The notes under the pieces are model-generated. The model was not told the DNA's origin. It searched no databases and worked only from the letters and a program-made list of their open reading frames with translations. 64,000 nt of DNA from Clostridium amylolyticum (GTDB taxonomy: Bacteria > Bacillota > Clostridia > Clostridiales > Clostridiaceae). The stretch spans positions 620,001 to 684,000 of the forward strand of contig NZ_FQZO01000001.1 in assembly GCF_900142075.1 (NCBI RefSeq), in the 5' to 3' direction. Below, one piece after another: positions 63,022-64,000 of the stretch (position 1 is its first letter; every line of letters begins with the position of its first letter). Made by a program: the position numbers and the translations under genes.

Positions 63022-64000
63022 ATGCTAAATTATGACTTAGTTATAATAGGAGGAGGCCCTGCTGGGTTGGCAGCAGCCATTAGCGCAAAAGAAGAGGGAA
63101 TTGATAAAATATTAATTATAGAAAGAGATAATTTTTTAGGTGGAATATTAAATCAATGTATTCATAATGGGTTTGGATTGCATACTTTTAAGGAAGAGCT
63201 CACAGGACCAGAATATGCCCAAAGATTTGCTGTTAAAATAAAAGAGTTAAATATAGATTATAAACTTAATACCATGGTTATAGATCTAAATGAAAATAAA
63301 GAGGTTACAGCTATTAATTCAGAAGAAGGGGTAATAACTATAAAGTCTAAAGCCATAATTTTGGCTATGGGCTGCAGAGAAAGACCTAGAGGCGCACTAA
63401 ATATACCTGGAAGCAGATGTACAGGTATCTATACAGCCGGAACTGCTCAGCATTTTGTAAATATTGAAGGGTATATGCCTGGTAAAAAAGTTGTAATATT
63501 AGGATCAGGGGATATTGGTCTTATAATGGCTAGAAGAATGACTTTTGAAGGAGCAGAAGTTAAAGCTGTAGTAGAGCTAATGCCATATTCAGGTGGATTA
63601 AATAGAAATATAGTACAGTGCTTGGATGACTTTAACATTCCACTAAAATTAAGCCATACAGTAATAGAAATTAGAGGTAAGGAAAGAGTGGAAGGTGTAG
63701 TTATAGCTGAAGTAGATAAAAATAGACAGGCTATACCAGGAACAGAAGAGTATATAGAATGTGATACTTTGCTTTTATCTGTAGGATTACTACCTGAAAA
63801 TGATATTTCAAGAAAAGCAAATATCAATTTAAACCCTATTACAGGAGGGCCTATAGTGAGTCAAAATCTTTCAACTAGCATAGATGGTATCTTTGCCTGT
63901 GGTAATGTATTACATGTTCATGACCTAGTAGATTATGTAACTCAGGAATCTTATGCTGCAGGAAAAAATGCTGCTTCATATATTAAAGGAAGTAAAAAAG
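63022..64000 (+). CDS. FAD/NAD-dependent oxidoreductase of the glp operon, 3' end cut by window
   Basis: The frame is open to the right edge, with 326 codons visible. It opens LVIIGGGPAGLAAAISAKEE (FAD site) followed by ERDNFLGGILNQCIHNGFG. A second Rossmann motif VVILGSGDIGLIMARRM lies near 157, and FACGNVLHVHDLVDYVTQES near the end. This is the pyridine-nucleotide-disulfide type oxidoreductase that follows the glpA-like gene in clostridia and probably passes electrons to NAD. ATG 63022 is 8 bases after GGGGAG; ATG 63016 is too close to it. Confidence 0.88.
   Translation, partial: MLNYDLVIIGGGPAGLAAAISAKEEGIDKILIIERDNFLGGILNQCIHNGFGLHTFKEELTGPEYAQRFAVKIKELNIDYKLNTMVIDLNENKEVTAINSEEGVITIKSKAIILAMGCRERPRGALNIPGSRCTGIYTAGTAQHFVNIEGYMPGKKVVILGSGDIGLIMARRMTFEGAEVKAVVELMPYSGGLNRNIVQCLDDFNIPLKLSHTVIEIRGKERVEGVVIAEVDKNRQAIPGTEEYIECDTLLLSVGLLPENDISRKANINLNPITGGPIVSQNLSTSIDGIFACGNVLHVHDLVDYVTQESYAAGKNAASYIKGSKK

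Overview
The window looks like chromosome of a spore-forming, low-GC anaerobic Firmicute close to Clostridium sensu stricto. This rests on strong AT bias, AGGAGG-type ribosome binding sites, several sporulation genes (spoIIP, yqfC, yqfD, a CotS-like coat protein, an alpha/beta-type SASP), two T-box leaders, and gene order typical of clostridia. I cannot name the species from this sequence alone.

Bases 1-32600 are conserved core genome, almost all on the plus strand. In order: the end of spoIIP; lepA and hemW; the CIRCE-controlled heat-shock operon hrcA-grpE-dnaK-dnaJ; the modification genes prmA, rsmE and mtaB; hinT; rpsU-yqeY; the sporulation pair yqfC-yqfD; the pgpH-ybeY-dgkA/PAP2-cdd-era-recO cluster; a CcpN-like regulator beside pyruvate phosphate dikinase (ppdK); a minus-strand CotS-like gene; a dGTPase-like HD gene; dnaG-rpoD-trmK-nif3; and the RNase P RNA gene.

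Bases 32600-56800 are more accessory. They hold a glycerophosphodiesterase; a decayed RpiR-type regulator remnant beside a ROK sugar kinase; a HAD hydrolase; a BmrCD-like heterodimeric ABC exporter; an M29 aminopeptidase; tRNA-Ala(GGC); a SASP gene; a Trp T-box with the tryptophan transporter trpP; and a run of small metabolic or stress genes (YhhN, RelA/SpoT-type HD, Dabb, two GNATs, rhodanese). Next come an M16C peptidase, an LTA-synthase-like sulfatase, a PAS-GGDEF-EAL protein and surE.

Bases 56800-64000 contain a HAMP-like gene remnant, a CYP152-type peroxygenase P450 (unusual in an anaerobe), a His/Cys-rich small membrane protein, a Cys T-box with a TcyP-like cystine transporter, and the start of a glycerol-3-phosphate oxidation operon behind a leader terminator.

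I see no CRISPR array, prophage, transposase or obvious defence island, and no wholly new multi-gene system. The signals most worth following are two modular palindromic elements with 7-bp end repeats and a shared hairpin, a probable CTG start on recO, tiny ORFs ahead of lepA and trpP, two T-boxes whose specifiers match their transporters, and the decayed gene remnants.
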